Shown here: positions 26,535 to 37,360 of the stretch, one piece after another
Position numbering within the stretch: position 1 is the first letter of the stretch
How the letters are laid out: each line of letters starts with the position of its first letter
Assembly (NCBI GenBank): GCA_016214695.1
Contig: JACRNY010000005.1
Coordinates: 16,372 to 80,371 of the forward strand
DNA from: Nitrosomonadales bacterium
Lineage (GTDB): Bacteria > Pseudomonadota > Gammaproteobacteria > Burkholderiales > Gallionellaceae
DNA: 64,000 nucleotides
Direction: 5' to 3'
Program-made: the position numbers and the translations under genes
The notes under the pieces: generated by a model
Told to the model about the DNA's origin: nothing
Databases searched by the model: none
What the model saw: the letters and a program-made list of their open reading frames with translations, nothing else

Positions 26535-26878
26535 TCACCATCGAAGAAAAGAACAATCTCGTCAACATCGCCGTCATGGGCGAGTTCACCATCGCCGACT
26601 TCAAACAGTTCGAGGAGCATGCGCTGTACAAACTCAAGGGCGGCGGCAAAACGAACCTGCTGTTCGACCTGCGCGGCATGCTGTCCTACACCCCGGACGT
26701 GGCATGGGAAGAGATCAAGTTCTTCAGCCGTGAGCACAACCACGATTTCAGCAAGATCGCCGTCGTCACCGACGACCAGTGGCTGACTTGGCAAGCCTGG
26801 TTGTCGCGCCTGTTCGTGGACGCGGACATCCGCGCCTTCGGGGATTACACTACCGCACAGGACTGGGCGCAGAAATAA
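26531..26878 (+). CDS. SpoIIAA-like STAS-fold protein
   Basis: A 115-residue soluble protein of the SpoIIAA-like family, related in fold to anti-sigma antagonists and CRAL-TRIO lipid-binding domains. It starts ITIEEKNNLVNIAVMGEFT and has the central NLLFDLRGM strand and a WLSRLFVDADIRAF end. No conserved phosphorylatable serine is evident at the STAS position. It overlaps the transporter gene by 4 bases (ATGA). Function unknown. Confidence 0.8.
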   Translation: MITIEEKNNLVNIAVMGEFTIADFKQFEEHALYKLKGGGKTNLLFDLRGMLSYTPDVAWEEIKFFSREHNHDFSKIAVVTDDQWLTWQAWLSRLFVDADIRAFGDYTTAQDWAQK

Positions 26879-26902
26879 GCATCCCCCGCGGAATACAGCG
26901 AG

Positions 26903-27277
26903 ATGACGATGCGAAAACCGCTTGCGGCCGTCTCGCTGGCCTTGGCCTTGTCAGCCTGCGTCGTGGTACCCGTTGAAGACAGAGACGCCACCGCCGCATC
27001 CGACTGCGATACCTACACCAAAAGCATGACCCTCGAACAGGCCAGGTTGGATTATGGCCGGCTGAGCTGCCACGACGAGGCCTGTCTCGCCGTGATACTC
27101 GCGGTATCCGCGGGCAGCCTGATCGTCTCCGGCAGCATCGTGCTGACCAACAACACCGTGCACTGGCTGGAATACCAGGGTACGTGCAGCGATGGCTTCC
27201 TGAACAACACCAAACAGCGCTTCCTCGACTCGCTGGACGATCCCGAACCGCTCTCGGCCGAACGGTTGGCAAAATAA
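26903..27277 (+). CDS. Putative lipoprotein of unknown function
   Basis: A 124-residue protein with a lipoprotein signal peptide: positively charged start MTMRKP, hydrophobic core and the lipobox LSAC, cleaved before Cys18. The mature part has further cysteines and a hydrophobic stretch (LAVILAVSAGSLIVSGSIVL, about 63-82) that could cross or enter the membrane. I do not recognise the family. It ends at a strong bidirectional terminator. Confidence 0.75.
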   Translation: MTMRKPLAAVSLALALSACVVVPVEDRDATAASDCDTYTKSMTLEQARLDYGRLSCHDEACLAVILAVSAGSLIVSGSIVLTNNTVHWLEYQGTCSDGFLNNTKQRFLDSLDDPEPLSAERLAK

Positions 27278-27306
27278 AAAAGCCCGCAGCGATGCGGGCT
27301 TTTTTG
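27275..27306. terminator. Bidirectional terminator
   Basis: AAAAAAGCCCGCA/TGCGGGCTTTTTT around a GCGA loop: a perfect GC stem with A and T runs on both sides. It ends the lipoprotein gene on the plus strand and rpmG on the minus strand. Confidence 0.9.
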
Positions 27307-27323
27307 ATTCCACCAGAACCGAA

Positions 27324-27494
27324 TCACTTCAGCTTGGTTTCCTTGTATGCGACGTGCTTGCGTGCCACCGGGTCGAATTTCATGAATTCGAGCTTTTCGG
27401 GAGTGGTGCGCTTGTTCTTGTTGGTGGTGTAGAAATGCCCCGTACCTGCCGAGGATTCCAATTTGATCTTTTCGCGTCCGCCTTTGGCTGCCAT
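27324..27494 (-). CDS. rpmG: 50S ribosomal protein L33
   Basis: A 56-residue basic ribosomal protein, starting [20 protein letters not shown] and ending [11 protein letters not shown], with the conserved [16 protein letters not shown] middle. The zinc-binding cysteines seen in some L33 forms are absent, so this is the zinc-independent form. The gene follows rpmB by 12 bases with an AAGGAG site. Confidence 0.95.
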   Translation of the reverse strand: MAAKGGREKIKLESSAGTGHFYTTNKNKRTTPEKLEFMKFDPVARKHVAYKETKLK

Positions 27495-27506
27495 GTTGCT
27501 TCTCCT

Positions 27507-27743
27507 TTATACCTTCTCGCCGCGGGCACGCATCTCGAACAGGACGGCGTCGATGCCGTTCTTGTCGATGGTGCGCAGTGCAGCATTGGTCAGGCGCAAA
27601 GACACCCAACGATTTTCAGATTCAACCCACAAGCGGCGACGTTGCAAATTCGGCAAGAAACGGCGCTTGGTTTTGTTGTTCGCGTGGGAGATGTTGTTGC
27701 CCACCATTGGGGCTTTTCCCGTTACTTGACAGACGCGTGCCAT
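27507..27743 (-). CDS. rpmB: 50S ribosomal protein L28
   Basis: A 78-residue ribosomal protein starting [20 protein letters not shown]. The ATG at 27743 gives the standard N-terminus; a longer frame adds three residues. It is the first gene of the rpmB-rpmG pair, with a TAGAAT promoter box 36 bases upstream. Confidence 0.95.
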   Translation of the reverse strand: MARVCQVTGKAPMVGNNISHANNKTKRRFLPNLQRRRLWVESENRWVSLRLTNAALRTIDKNGIDAVLFEMRARGEKV

Positions 27744-27778
27744 GACAATCACTCCAACCAGTTTTTCAAAGAGGCGCG

Positions 27779-27784
27779 ATTCTA
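27779..27784 (-). promoter_or_regulatory. Putative -10 box of rpmB
   Basis: TAGAAT followed by CGCGCC in the gap between hisD and rpmB. It would start the ribosomal pair separately from the his genes. Confidence 0.4.
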
Positions 27785-27809
27785 CCTAAAGCACCCCGAT
27801 TACACAACC

Positions 27810-29108
27810 CTACTTTCCTTTTCTGTAGAGCGCCGACTGTGCGTGGGCCTGCAAACCCTCGCCAAAAGCCAGAATCGAGGCGATTTCGCCCAAATTTTGA
27901 GCACCCTGGGCGGAAACCTGGATCAGGCTGCTGCGTTTCTGGAAGTCGTACACCCCCAGCGGCGAGGAAAACCGCGCCGTACCGGAGGTCGGCAGCACAT
28001 GGTTTGGCCCGGCACAGTAGTCGCCCAGCGATTCGGAGGTGTAACGCCCCATGAAGATCGCCCCGGCATGCTTGAGCTTGGGCAACCAGGTTTGCGGGTC
28101 GCCGACCGACAGTTCCAGGTGTTCGGGGGCGATGCGGTTGCTGATGCGACAGGCCTCGTCCATATCGGCTACATGGATCAGCGCCCCGCGGTTCTCCAGC
28201 GCGGTCTTGATGATGTCCTTGCGCGGCATCTGCTCCAGCAGTTTGTCGGCGCTGGCGGCCACCGCCTCGATGAAGGCCGCATCGGGCGACAGCAGGATGG
28301 CCTGCGCCAGTTCGTCGTGCTCGGCCTGCGAGAACAGGTCCATCGCCACCCAGTCGGGATCGGTCTTGCCGTCGCAGATGACCAGGATCTCGGAAGGACC
28401 GGCGATCATGTCGATGCCGCAGACGCCGAACACGCGGCGCTTGGCGGAAGCGACGTAGGCATTGCCCGGACCGACGACCTTGTCCACCTTGGGGATCGTC
28501 TCCGTACCATACGCCAGCGCTGCCACGGCCTGTGCGCCGCCGATGGTGAACACGCGATCCACGCCGGACAGGTGGGCGGCTGCCAGCACCAGCTGGTTCT
28601 TCACGCCATCCGGCGTGGGTACGACCATGATGAGCTCGGCAACACCCGCCACCTTGGCAGGCAATGCATTCATCAGTACGGAAGAAGGATAGGCCGCCTT
28701 GCCGCCGGGCACGTACAGGCCGACGCGATCCAGCGGGGTGACCTGCTGGCCGAGCATGGTGCCGTCCTCATCCAGATAGTTCCAGGAGACCTGAATCTGT
28801 TTCTTGTGGTACGAGGTGACGCGCTGCGCCGCCTGCTCCAGCGCTTTCCTCTGGTCTGCAGGAAGACCGTCGAACGCCGCCTTCAGTTCCGATTTCGGCA
28901 ATTCCATCGCGGCGCTATCCAGCAGCGGCAGGCGGTCGAACTTGCGCGTGTATTCGAGCACGGCAGCATCGCCGCGCAGCTTGACGTCGGCCAGGATGGC
29001 GGCGACGGTCGCCTCCAGTTTCTCGTCGGCGGTCTCTTCGAAAGCCAGCAGCTTGCTCAACCTGGCATCGAAATCGGCCTTCTGGGTCGAGAGTCGGGTG
29101 ATGTTCAT
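27810..29108 (-). CDS. hisD: Histidinol dehydrogenase
   Basis: Zinc enzyme that oxidises L-histidinol to histidine in two NAD-dependent steps. The 432 residues are full length, with the NAD-site region [13 protein letters not shown], the signature [12 protein letters not shown] near the active site and [17 protein letters not shown]. The start is the ATG at 29108, overlapping the hisG stop by 4 bases. hisC, often next, is absent; rpmB follows. Confidence 0.95.
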   Translation of the reverse strand: MNITRLSTQKADFDARLSKLLAFEETADEKLEATVAAILADVKLRGDAAVLEYTRKFDRLPLLDSAAMELPKSELKAAFDGLPADQRKALEQAAQRVTSYHKKQIQVSWNYLDEDGTMLGQQVTPLDRVGLYVPGGKAAYPSSVLMNALPAKVAGVAELIMVVPTPDGVKNQLVLAAAHLSGVDRVFTIGGAQAVAALAYGTETIPKVDKVVGPGNAYVASAKRRVFGVCGIDMIAGPSEILVICDGKTDPDWVAMDLFSQAEHDELAQAILLSPDAAFIEAVAASADKLLEQMPRKDIIKTALENRGALIHVADMDEACRISNRIAPEHLELSVGDPQTWLPKLKHAGAIFMGRYTSESLGDYCAGPNHVLPTSGTARFSSPLGVYDFQKRSSLIQVSAQGAQNLGEIASILAFGEGLQAHAQSALYRKGK

Positions 29109-29740
29109 TTGATGGCTCCGGCAAAAGCATCCAGCATGGGTTGTATGGTCGCGCGCTTGAGTTTCAGCGAAGCCTGGTTCACCACCAGGCGCGAGGATAT
29201 CTGCACGATCTCCTCGACCGCCTTGAGGTCGTTGGCCTTCAGGGTCGCGCCGCTGCTCACCAGGTCGACGATGGCATCGGACAGCCCCACCAGAGGTGCC
29301 AGCTCCATCGAACCGTACAGCTTGATGAGATCGACATGCACGCCCTTGGAGGCGAAGTGCTCGCGCGCGGTCTTCACGTACTTGGTGGCGACGCGCAAGC
29401 GCGCACCCTGCTTCACCGCCGATTCGTAATCGAAGCCGTTGCGTACCGCGACCATCATGCGGCACTTGGCGATATTGAGATCGATCGGCTGGTACAAGCC
29501 CTCGCCGCCATGTTCGTTGAGCACGTCCTTGCCTGCCACGCCGAGGTCGGCGGCACCGTACTGCACATAGGTCGGCACATCGGAGGCGCGCACGATGATC
29601 AGGCGCACATCGGCGCGGTTGGTCGGCAGGATGAGCTTGCGCGAAGACTCCGGGTCTTCCAGCGGCGTGATCCCCGCGGCTTTGAGCAGCGGCAGGGTCT
29701 CTTCGAAGATGCGGCCTTTGGATAAGGCGATGGTGATCAT
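29105..29740 (-). CDS. hisG: ATP phosphoribosyltransferase, short form
   Basis: First enzyme of histidine synthesis. The 211-residue length is the short catalytic form, which lacks the regulatory C-terminal domain and needs the HisZ partner (not in this window). Motifs: [30 protein letters not shown] and the PRPP-binding stretch near [11 protein letters not shown]. It follows murA by 13 bases and overlaps hisD by 4. Confidence 0.95.
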   Translation of the reverse strand: MITIALSKGRIFEETLPLLKAAGITPLEDPESSRKLILPTNRADVRLIIVRASDVPTYVQYGAADLGVAGKDVLNEHGGEGLYQPIDLNIAKCRMMVAVRNGFDYESAVKQGARLRVATKYVKTAREHFASKGVHVDLIKLYGSMELAPLVGLSDAIVDLVSSGATLKANDLKAVEEIVQISSRLVVNQASLKLKRATIQPMLDAFAGAIK

Positions 29741-29753
29741 TTGCTGCTTTCTC

Positions 29754-31034
<1,281 letters not shown>

Positions 31035-31328
31035 TTAACGTGGTGACTGGTTCAATGGCAACGCATCCGCCACACCATACAGGCCGGCGAGACTGCGCAG
31101 ATTGTCGGGGACATTGACGAGATTCAACTTGGCATCGTGGCGTTGCGCGTTGCGCAGCCAGCCCAGCAGCAAACTGACTGCGGCGGAATCCGCCACTTCG
31201 ACCTGGGACAGGTCGATTGTCCAGGCCTTCCCTTCCAGCGGCTGCATGGCTTCGGCGAACGAAGTGCCGATGGTGTCCATCGTCAAACGGCCGGACACCT
31301 TCAGGAGGTCACCCTCGCGCTGGATCAT
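31035..31328 (-). CDS. mlaB: STAS-domain protein MlaB
   Basis: A 97-residue STAS protein that in the Mla phospholipid transporter binds the ATPase MlaF in the cytoplasm and stabilises the complex. It has the STAS pattern TIDLSQVEVADSAAVSLLLGW, with D and S at the usual helix start. It overlaps mlaC by 4 bases and is the last gene of the mlaFEDCB set. Confidence 0.88.
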   Translation of the reverse strand: MIQREGDLLKVSGRLTMDTIGTSFAEAMQPLEGKAWTIDLSQVEVADSAAVSLLLGWLRNAQRHDAKLNLVNVPDNLRSLAGLYGVADALPLNQSPR

Positions 31329-31972
31329 TTCGACTCCGCTTTCTCGGCCGATGCAGCATTGGTTGCAGCTGTCCGGTTCTTGTCGACCAGTGTCTTGATC
31401 AATCCGTCGATGCCGATCTGCTGGACCTGGTCGGCGAAGGTGCCGCGATAGCTGGTCACCAGACTGACGCCCTCGACCGTCAGGTCGAACACCTTCCAGC
31501 CGTCGGGTGTCTTTTCCAGATCGTAGTCCACCAGGATGGGCTGCTGCGCACCGGGCTTGATGATCTCGGTCTTGACGGTCACCTCATCCATGGCGGCATC
31601 GAGCTTGAGCGGCTTGACCTCGATGATCTGGTCGCGATACGAGGTGAAAGCCTTGGTATAGGTACGCACCAGCAGGATGCGGAACTCCGACTGCAGGGCC
31701 TTCTTCTGCTCGGGTGTGGCGCTGCGCCAGGCCTTGCCCACGGCCAATTTGGTCATGCGCTCGAAATTGAAGTGCGGCAACACCTTGGCATCCACCAGCT
31801 CCAGCATCTTCTTCTGGTTGCCGGCGCGCAGTTCCTTGTCGGCGCGCACGATGTCGAGCACCTCGCGCACCGTGCTCTTGATCAGCACATCCGGATCCGG
31901 GATATCGGCGCGCGCCACCGACACCGCGCACGACAGCCACACACCGCACAGCAAAGCAAACGTCTTCTTCAT
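31325..31972 (-). CDS. mlaC: Periplasmic phospholipid-binding protein MlaC
   Basis: Carries phospholipids between the outer-membrane MlaA lipoprotein and the MlaFEDB complex. The 215 residues have a signal peptide (ending SVARA) and the Tgt2/MlaC fold: KVLPHFNFERMTKLAVGKAWR and YRGTFADQVQQIGIDGLI are family hallmarks. It lies 19 bases after mlaD. mlaA is not in the window. Confidence 0.93.
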   Translation of the reverse strand: MKKTFALLCGVWLSCAVSVARADIPDPDVLIKSTVREVLDIVRADKELRAGNQKKMLELVDAKVLPHFNFERMTKLAVGKAWRSATPEQKKALQSEFRILLVRTYTKAFTSYRDQIIEVKPLKLDAAMDEVTVKTEIIKPGAQQPILVDYDLEKTPDGWKVFDLTVEGVSLVTSYRGTFADQVQQIGIDGLIKTLVDKNRTAATNAASAEKAESK

Positions 31973-31991
31973 TTCTCAGTTCTTCCGTATA

Positions 31992-32450
31992 TCACTTCGC
32001 ATCGACACTCGATGTGAAGAACTTGCCGATCAGGTCTTCCAGCACCACCGCCGACTGCGTCTTCTTGAATTCGTCGCCGCTCTTCAGCATCACGTCGTCG
32101 CCGCCCGGCATCAGCCCGATGTATTGCTCGCCCAGCAGGCCGGAGGTCAGGATGTTGGCGAAGGTGTCCTTGGGGAACTGGTAACGCTTGTCGATGCTCA
32201 TGGTCACCTTGGCTTCATAGCGCTCAGTATCCAGCACGATGCTGGTCACCCGCCCCACCAGCACACCGGAACTACGCACCGAGGCAGTCGGCTTCAGGCC
32301 GCCCACGTTGGTGAAATGCGCCTGCAACTCGTATGACTCCGATACGTTATAAGTACTCAAGTTCCCGACCTTGAGCGCCAGCACCACCAGCGCGGCGAGA
32401 CCCGCCACCACGAAAGCGCCCACCCACAGATCCAATGTCGTACGTTCCAT
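31992..32450 (-). CDS. mlaD: MCE-domain substrate-binding protein MlaD
   Basis: Inner-membrane anchored MCE protein forming the hexameric lipid channel of the Mla system. The 152 residues have an N-terminal membrane helix (LWVGAFVVAGLAALVVLALK) and an MCE domain (about 38-116, VGGLKPTASVRSSGVLVGRV). The ATG at 32450 has GAGG at 8 bases; a GTG three codons upstream is less likely. A 130-base inverted-repeat element separates it from mlaE. Confidence 0.92.
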   Translation of the reverse strand: MERTTLDLWVGAFVVAGLAALVVLALKVGNLSTYNVSESYELQAHFTNVGGLKPTASVRSSGVLVGRVTSIVLDTERYEAKVTMSIDKRYQFPKDTFANILTSGLLGEQYIGLMPGGDDVMLKSGDEFKKTQSAVVLEDLIGKFFTSSVDAK

Positions 32451-32459
32451 AATGCTCAC

Positions 32460-32589
32460 CTCTAAAAATCCAAATTTTGTCGTAATACTGCGTTGCTCAC
32501 AAAAAATTACTCCTTACATATCCCCCATATGCCGCGTCGCAATTTTTTGCTCGCGTCTTGTCTTACTTAAAACTTCGAACTTTTAGAAG
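32460..32589. repeat. MITE-like inverted-repeat element between mlaE and mlaD
   Basis: About 130 bases of AT-rich DNA with imperfect terminal inverted repeats (CTCTAAAAATCCAAATTTTG against TTCTAAAAGTTCGAAGTTTT). A second, inner pair is built around GCAAAAAATT. It has no reading frame of note and lies inside the mla operon. A similar-sized element lies between ribH and ribBA. Confidence 0.6.
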
Positions 32590-32600
32590 CGAGCATATCC

Positions 32601-33389
32601 TCAAGCTCCTTGAAACATGAATGCGGTCAAAATGAAATCCAGCATCAATATCGCCAGCGACGATTGCACCACCGTGCGTGTGGTCGCCCCCGAGACACCC
32701 TCTGCCGTAGGCGGAGCATCGTAGCCCTCGAACAACGCGATGGCCGTGACCGCCAGGCCGAACACGAAACTCTTGATCACACCGTTCAGTATGTCATGCT
32801 GGAAATCCACCGATGCCTGCATCTGCGACCAGAACGAGCCCTCATCCACGCCGATGTTCACCACGCCGACCACATAGCCGCCGAACACGCCCATCGCCGA
32901 GAACAGCGCCGCCAGCAACGGCATGGAGATCACACCCGCCCAGAAACGCGGAGCAACCACGCGCGCGATCGGGTTGACCGCCATCATCTCCATCGCGGCG
33001 ATCTGCTCGGTCGCTTTCATCAAACCGATCTCTGCAGTCATCGCCGAACCGGCGCGACTGGCGAACAGCAACGCCGCCAGCACCGGCCCCAGTTCGCGCA
33101 CCAGACTGAGCGCCACCAGCGAACCCAGCGCCGATTCCGAGCCGTAGCGCTTCAGCGTTTCATAGCCCTGCAACCCCAGCACCATACCGACAAACATCCC
33201 CGCCACCAGGATGATGATGAGCGACATCACCCCGCTGGAGAACATCTCTTTCACCGTCAATTGGAAACGGCGGAAACTGAGACCGGAATAGAACAGCGTC
33301 ATACCGAAGAAACGCGTCGCATAGCCGATACGCCAGACCGCATTGATGCTGCGGCGACCGATGGTCCTCAGACTCTTCACGATAGGCAT
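32601..33389 (-). CDS. mlaE: Mla permease MlaE
   Basis: Integral membrane permease of the Mla phospholipid ABC transporter. The 262 residues have five or six hydrophobic helices and the MlaE family signature FVGMVLGLQGYETLKRYGSE, plus RAGSAMTAEIGLMKATEQI, the segment that contacts the ATPase. It overlaps mlaF by one base (TGATG). Confidence 0.94.
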   Translation of the reverse strand: MPIVKSLRTIGRRSINAVWRIGYATRFFGMTLFYSGLSFRRFQLTVKEMFSSGVMSLIIILVAGMFVGMVLGLQGYETLKRYGSESALGSLVALSLVRELGPVLAALLFASRAGSAMTAEIGLMKATEQIAAMEMMAVNPIARVVAPRFWAGVISMPLLAALFSAMGVFGGYVVGVVNIGVDEGSFWSQMQASVDFQHDILNGVIKSFVFGLAVTAIALFEGYDAPPTAEGVSGATTRTVVQSSLAILMLDFILTAFMFQGA

Positions 33390-34189
33390 CAGGCACTCAC
33401 TCCCAGATCTTTGCGATAATCCCCGCCGGGATAATGGAACGGCACCGGGCCGTCCATCTCGCCGTGCACGAACTGGTGCACGAACGACTTGTCGGAAGCG
33501 CGGATCTCTTCCGGCGTGCCCTCCGCGACGATCACGCCATCGGCGATGAAATAGATGTAATCGACGATCTTCATCGACTCCTGCACGTCGTGCGTCACGA
33601 TCACCGAGGTCGCGCCCAGCGCGTCGTTCAGCCTGCGGATCAACTGCCCCACCACCGTGAGCGAGATCGGGTCCAGCCCGGCGAACGGCTCATCGTACAG
33701 GATCAGCATCGGATCGAGCGCCACGGTGCGCGCCAGCGCTACACGCCGCGCCATGCCGCCGGACAGTTCGGCGGGCATCAGATCGTGGGTGCCGCGCAAG
33801 CCGACCGCATGCAGCTTCATCATCACCAGATCGCGGATGACCTCTTCCGGCAGGTTCGTATGCTCGCGCATCTGGAACGCAACATTGTCGAACACCGACA
33901 TATCCGTGAACAGCGCGCCGAACTGGAACAGCACCCCCATCTTGCGGCGCATTTCATACAACCCTTGCCGGTCCAGCGCGTGCATATCCTGCCCGTCTAT
34001 CCTGATCTCGCCCTTTGTGGGCTTGATCGCGCCGCCGATCAGCCGGAACAGCGTGGTCTTGCCGCAGCCGCTCCCGCCCATGATGGCGATGAGCTTGCCT
34101 TTCGGAAAGGACATATTGATGCCTTTCAGAATAGGACGGCTGTCGTAGGCAAAATTGACGTCGCGGACTTCTACCAGAGGTGCGGACAC
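33389..34189 (-). CDS. mlaF: Mla ATP-binding protein MlaF
   Basis: ABC ATPase that drives phospholipid transport for outer-membrane asymmetry. The 266 residues carry Walker A GGSGCGKTTL, the signature LSGGMARRVALAR, Walker B LILYDEPFAGLDP and H-loop VTHD. It starts at a GTG at 34189. It is the first gene of mlaFEDCB and is divergent from the pilus regulator gene. Confidence 0.95.
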   Translation of the reverse strand: MSAPLVEVRDVNFAYDSRPILKGINMSFPKGKLIAIMGGSGCGKTTLFRLIGGAIKPTKGEIRIDGQDMHALDRQGLYEMRRKMGVLFQFGALFTDMSVFDNVAFQMREHTNLPEEVIRDLVMMKLHAVGLRGTHDLMPAELSGGMARRVALARTVALDPMLILYDEPFAGLDPISLTVVGQLIRRLNDALGATSVIVTHDVQESMKIVDYIYFIADGVIVAEGTPEEIRASDKSFVHQFVHGEMDGPVPFHYPGGDYRKDLGVSA

Positions 34190-34221
34190 TTATGAACCTA
34201 TCGCGGGTTGAAGAGGCGCGC

Positions 34222-34227
34222 ATTCTA
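34222..34227 (-). promoter_or_regulatory. Putative -10 box of the mla operon
   Basis: TAGAAT followed by GCGCGCC, about 33 bases before the mlaF GTG in the 146-base divergent region. No clear -35. Confidence 0.4.
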
Positions 34228-34335
34228 AACTACGCCACGATAACTTGGAAATCGGCGATTACTTGAGCTTGACGCGATTGCGGGCTATCCTGCGCGACGT
34301 TACACATATCTCGTGCTTACTTTCAGGATAACAGC

Positions 34336-35751
34336 GTGACACTCCCATCCCTGCTCATCGTCGATGACGATCCGCTCATCCGCGATTCCCTGCGCCTGAT
34401 CCTGGGGGACGATTTCGACATCCACCTCGCCGAAGACCGCCCGCACGCCATCCGTCTGCTGCGCGACATGGACAGCCCGCCACAACTGGCACTGGTCGAC
34501 CTGGGACTGCCGCCCACACCGCACCGCCCGGAAGAAGGTTTCAAACTCATCACCGAGCTGCTGGCGCACTCGCCCAACATCAAGGTCATCACACTCTCCG
34601 GCCAGAACGAGGAAAGCAATGCGCGGCATGCACGCACGCTCGGCGCCATCGAATTCGTCGCCAAACCCTGCGGCCCGGAAACCTTGCGCACCCTGCTGCA
34701 GGATGCCCTGCGCATCCAGCAGAGCGAACAGGCCGGCTTCAGCGACAGCCAGTCGCTGTTCGGCATCATCGGCAACAGCCAGCCCATCCAGGCGATGCGC
34801 AGCCAGATCGAGCTGTATGCCAAGACCCCCTACCCGGTGATGATCGAGGGTGAGTCGGGCAGCGGCAAGGAACTGGTCGCCACCGCCCTGCAACGTCTGA
34901 GCGGCAAACCAGACACATCTTACGTCGTGCTCAACTGTGCCGCCATCTCGCCCAACCTGCTCGAATCCACCCTGTTCGGCCACGCCAAGGGGGCTTTCAC
35001 CGGCGCGACCAGCGCTCAGAGCGGCTTCTTCGAGCGCGCCGAGAACGGCACGTTGTTCCTCGACGAGATCGGCGAGATGCCACAGGAGCTGCAAGCCAAA
35101 CTGCTGCGCGTGCTGGAGAACGGCGAATACCAGCGCGTCGGCGAAGCCGTCACCCGCAAGAGCAACGCGCGCATCATCGCCGCCACCAACCGCGACCTGA
35201 AACTGGCCGTACGCGGCGGCACTTTCCGCACCGACCTCTATCACCGCCTGAGCATCTTCACCATCCAGGTGCCGCCGCTGCGTACGCTGGGCGAGGACAA
35301 AATCCTGCTGCTGGAGCATTTCAAGAAGTTCTACGCGGCACAGGCACAGCGCCCGCCGTTCGATCTCGATCCGGCCGCGCTCGATGCCTGGAAGAGCTAC
35401 CCCTTCCCCGGCAACACGCGCGAGTTGCGCAACATCGTCATCCGCCTGACCACCAAATATCCCGGCCTCAAGGTGAATGCAAAACAGCTGGAAGCCGAGT
35501 TCGACCCGCAACCGGATGCGACCGGCGCCGCGCCGACCGATCTGACTGCCGATGCCAAGCAAGTGTTGCAGCAGGGCAATTTCGATCTGGATGAACTATT
35601 GATAGGCTATACTGCCCGTTATATAGACGCCGCCATGGAGCTGGCGCACGGCAACGTCAGCGAAGCCGCCAAGCTGCTGGGCATCGCGCGCACCACGCTA
35701 TACAGCCGCATGGAAGCGGTACAAAAACACAAAGCGCAGAAAGTTCAGTAA
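34336..35751 (+). CDS. Sigma-54-dependent response regulator
   Basis: Activator of sigma-54 promoters; 471 residues in three domains. The receiver (1-125) has LLIVDDDP, phosphoacceptor D in LALVDLGLPP and K in FVAKPC. The AAA+ domain (about 140-380) has Walker A GESGSGKELV and the sigma-54 contact loop GAFTGA. The Fis-type HTH at the C-terminus contains NVSEAAKLLGIARTTLYSRM. It starts at a GTG with AGGA at 7 bases. It opens the pilus operon and probably controls it or other sigma-54 genes. It resembles the PrsR-type regulators of exopolysaccharide clusters, but no such cluster is here. No partner kinase is adjacent. Confidence 0.9.
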   Translation: MTLPSLLIVDDDPLIRDSLRLILGDDFDIHLAEDRPHAIRLLRDMDSPPQLALVDLGLPPTPHRPEEGFKLITELLAHSPNIKVITLSGQNEESNARHARTLGAIEFVAKPCGPETLRTLLQDALRIQQSEQAGFSDSQSLFGIIGNSQPIQAMRSQIELYAKTPYPVMIEGESGSGKELVATALQRLSGKPDTSYVVLNCAAISPNLLESTLFGHAKGAFTGATSAQSGFFERAENGTLFLDEIGEMPQELQAKLLRVLENGEYQRVGEAVTRKSNARIIAATNRDLKLAVRGGTFRTDLYHRLSIFTIQVPPLRTLGEDKILLLEHFKKFYAAQAQRPPFDLDPAALDAWKSYPFPGNTRELRNIVIRLTTKYPGLKVNAKQLEAEFDPQPDATGAAPTDLTADAKQVLQQGNFDLDELLIGYTARYIDAAMELAHGNVSEAAKLLGIARTTLYSRMEAVQKHKAQKVQ

Positions 35752-35762
35752 AGGGGAAGCAG

Positions 35763-37268
35763 ATGTATCTGGAGCATTTCGGCCTGACCGAGCCACCGTT
35801 CAAGATCACTCCGGTCACCGAATTCTTCTTTTCCGGAGCCAACCGGGGCGAGATCCTCGATGCACTGATCTACGCCATCACCGACGGCGAAGGCATCGTC
35901 AAGATCAGCGGCGAGGTCGGTAGCGGCAAGACCATGCTGTGCCGCATGCTGCTGGACCGCCTGCCCTCCAACATCAAGGCGATCTACCTCGCCAACCCCA
36001 GCATGTCGCGCGACGAGCTGCTGTATGCCATCGCCGACAGGCTCGATCTCGACCTCGAAGGCAAACGCGTCAACATCATCCTGCAGACCCTGCAGAACCA
36101 TCTGGAAGCGATGTACGAACGCGGCGAACGCTGCGTGGTGCTGGTGGACGAAGCCCATGCCATGCCGCTGGAAACTTTGGAAGAATTGCGCCTGCTCTAC
36201 AACCTGCAGGTCGGCAAACACAAACTGATCCAGATCGTGCTGTTCGGCCAGCCCGAACTGGATGTGAAGCTGGAGCAGACCAATATGCGCCAGCTGAAGG
36301 ACCGCATCGTCCATCACTTCAGCATCCTGCCCATTTCGCGCAAGGTGATCGACGATTACCTGATGTTCCGCATGCGCGCCGCCGGTTACAAGGGGCCGGA
36401 CATCTTCTCGCCAGCCGCCGTGCAACTCATCGGCAAGGCCTCGCAAGGCCTGATGCGCCGCGTCAACATCCTTGCCGACAAATCGCTGCTCGCCGCCTTC
36501 GTCGAGAACACGCACAACATCGAATCGCGCCATGTGCTCGCCGCCATCCGCGACAGCGAAATGACCCCCAACCGCAATCTGCTCAACCGCAAGAGCTTCG
36601 CGATGGCGGGCGGCGTCGCCCTGTTCGCCGCGACCCTGGCCGGTGCCGGCTGGTTCATGGGACAGGAGAAAGTGCACAGCCCGCCCCAGATGGCCACGCA
36701 ATCGATCAATGTGGCACAAGCCGCAAACATCGACGCTGCAGCCATCCCGGCTTCCCAGCCTGCCGCCTCCGAAGTCGTGGCAGCCGCCCCGGAGCCGCTT
36801 GCCGCCGCCGTTTCCGCCGTCCCGGCGGCGCCTGTCGAACAAGCCGCAGAACCGGTCGCAGCAAGCAAGCCGGTTGCAAAAGCCGCCCCGGCAAAACCTG
36901 CCGCTGCTTCAGCACCGACACCCGCCCCGGCATCGCAGGCCACCCTGTTGCAACAGCGACTGGACGCCACCAGCGCGATGATCTCCATGCCCGGACGAGG
37001 CAACGTCAGCATCCAGCTGTTCTACACCGACGATATCCGCCCTGAACGCATGGAGCGTTTCCTCGGCCGGGCTCAAAGATTGGGCAAACTTGCCGAGATA
37101 TATATCGTACCGATCAAGTTGAACGGAAAAGACGGCTACCGCGTGCTGTTTGGCGTCTATCCCAATAGCGACGCGGCCCGCACAGGGATCCAGGAGCTGC
37201 CGCAACGCTACAAGGACGCTTTTGCGCCCACCCTGCACATGCTAGATGGCTCGCAGAATCCGCTATAA
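35763..37268 (+). CDS. mshM: ExeA/MshM-type AAA ATPase with SPOR-like C-terminus
   Basis: A 501-residue membrane-anchored ATPase that helps position or assemble the secretin in MSHA pili and type II secretion. Cytoplasmic AAA domain (1-270) with MYLEHFGLTEPPFKITP, Walker A GEVGSGKTML and Walker B VVLVDEAHAM. One membrane helix (about 280-300, AMAGGVALFAATLAGAGWF). A long Ala/Pro-rich periplasmic linker (about 305-400) and a C-terminal SPOR-like domain that may bind peptidoglycan (FYTDDIRPERMERF to the end). An AGGGGAAG site precedes the ATG. It is second in the pilus operon, 11 bases after the regulator. Confidence 0.88.
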   Translation: MYLEHFGLTEPPFKITPVTEFFFSGANRGEILDALIYAITDGEGIVKISGEVGSGKTMLCRMLLDRLPSNIKAIYLANPSMSRDELLYAIADRLDLDLEGKRVNIILQTLQNHLEAMYERGERCVVLVDEAHAMPLETLEELRLLYNLQVGKHKLIQIVLFGQPELDVKLEQTNMRQLKDRIVHHFSILPISRKVIDDYLMFRMRAAGYKGPDIFSPAAVQLIGKASQGLMRRVNILADKSLLAAFVENTHNIESRHVLAAIRDSEMTPNRNLLNRKSFAMAGGVALFAATLAGAGWFMGQEKVHSPPQMATQSINVAQAANIDAAAIPASQPAASEVVAAAPEPLAAAVSAVPAAPVEQAAEPVAASKPVAKAAPAKPAAASAPTPAPASQATLLQQRLDATSAMISMPGRGNVSIQLFYTDDIRPERMERFLGRAQRLGKLAEIYIVPIKLNGKDGYRVLFGVYPNSDAARTGIQELPQRYKDAFAPTLHMLDGSQNPL

Positions 37269-37360
37269 GCGATTGAAGGAAAAAGTATATAGGCCAAACG
37301 ACATATTGCCGATGTCGGGAAATGATGTTACCTTGCGCCGAAACAAAGGGGGAAAAGGGA

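Noticed and set aside
34336..35751. PEP-CTERM/exosortase regulator PrsR
   Set aside because: The regulator resembles this type, but no exosortase, PEP-CTERM protein or exopolysaccharide gene is in the window; the pilus genes are the direct neighbours.
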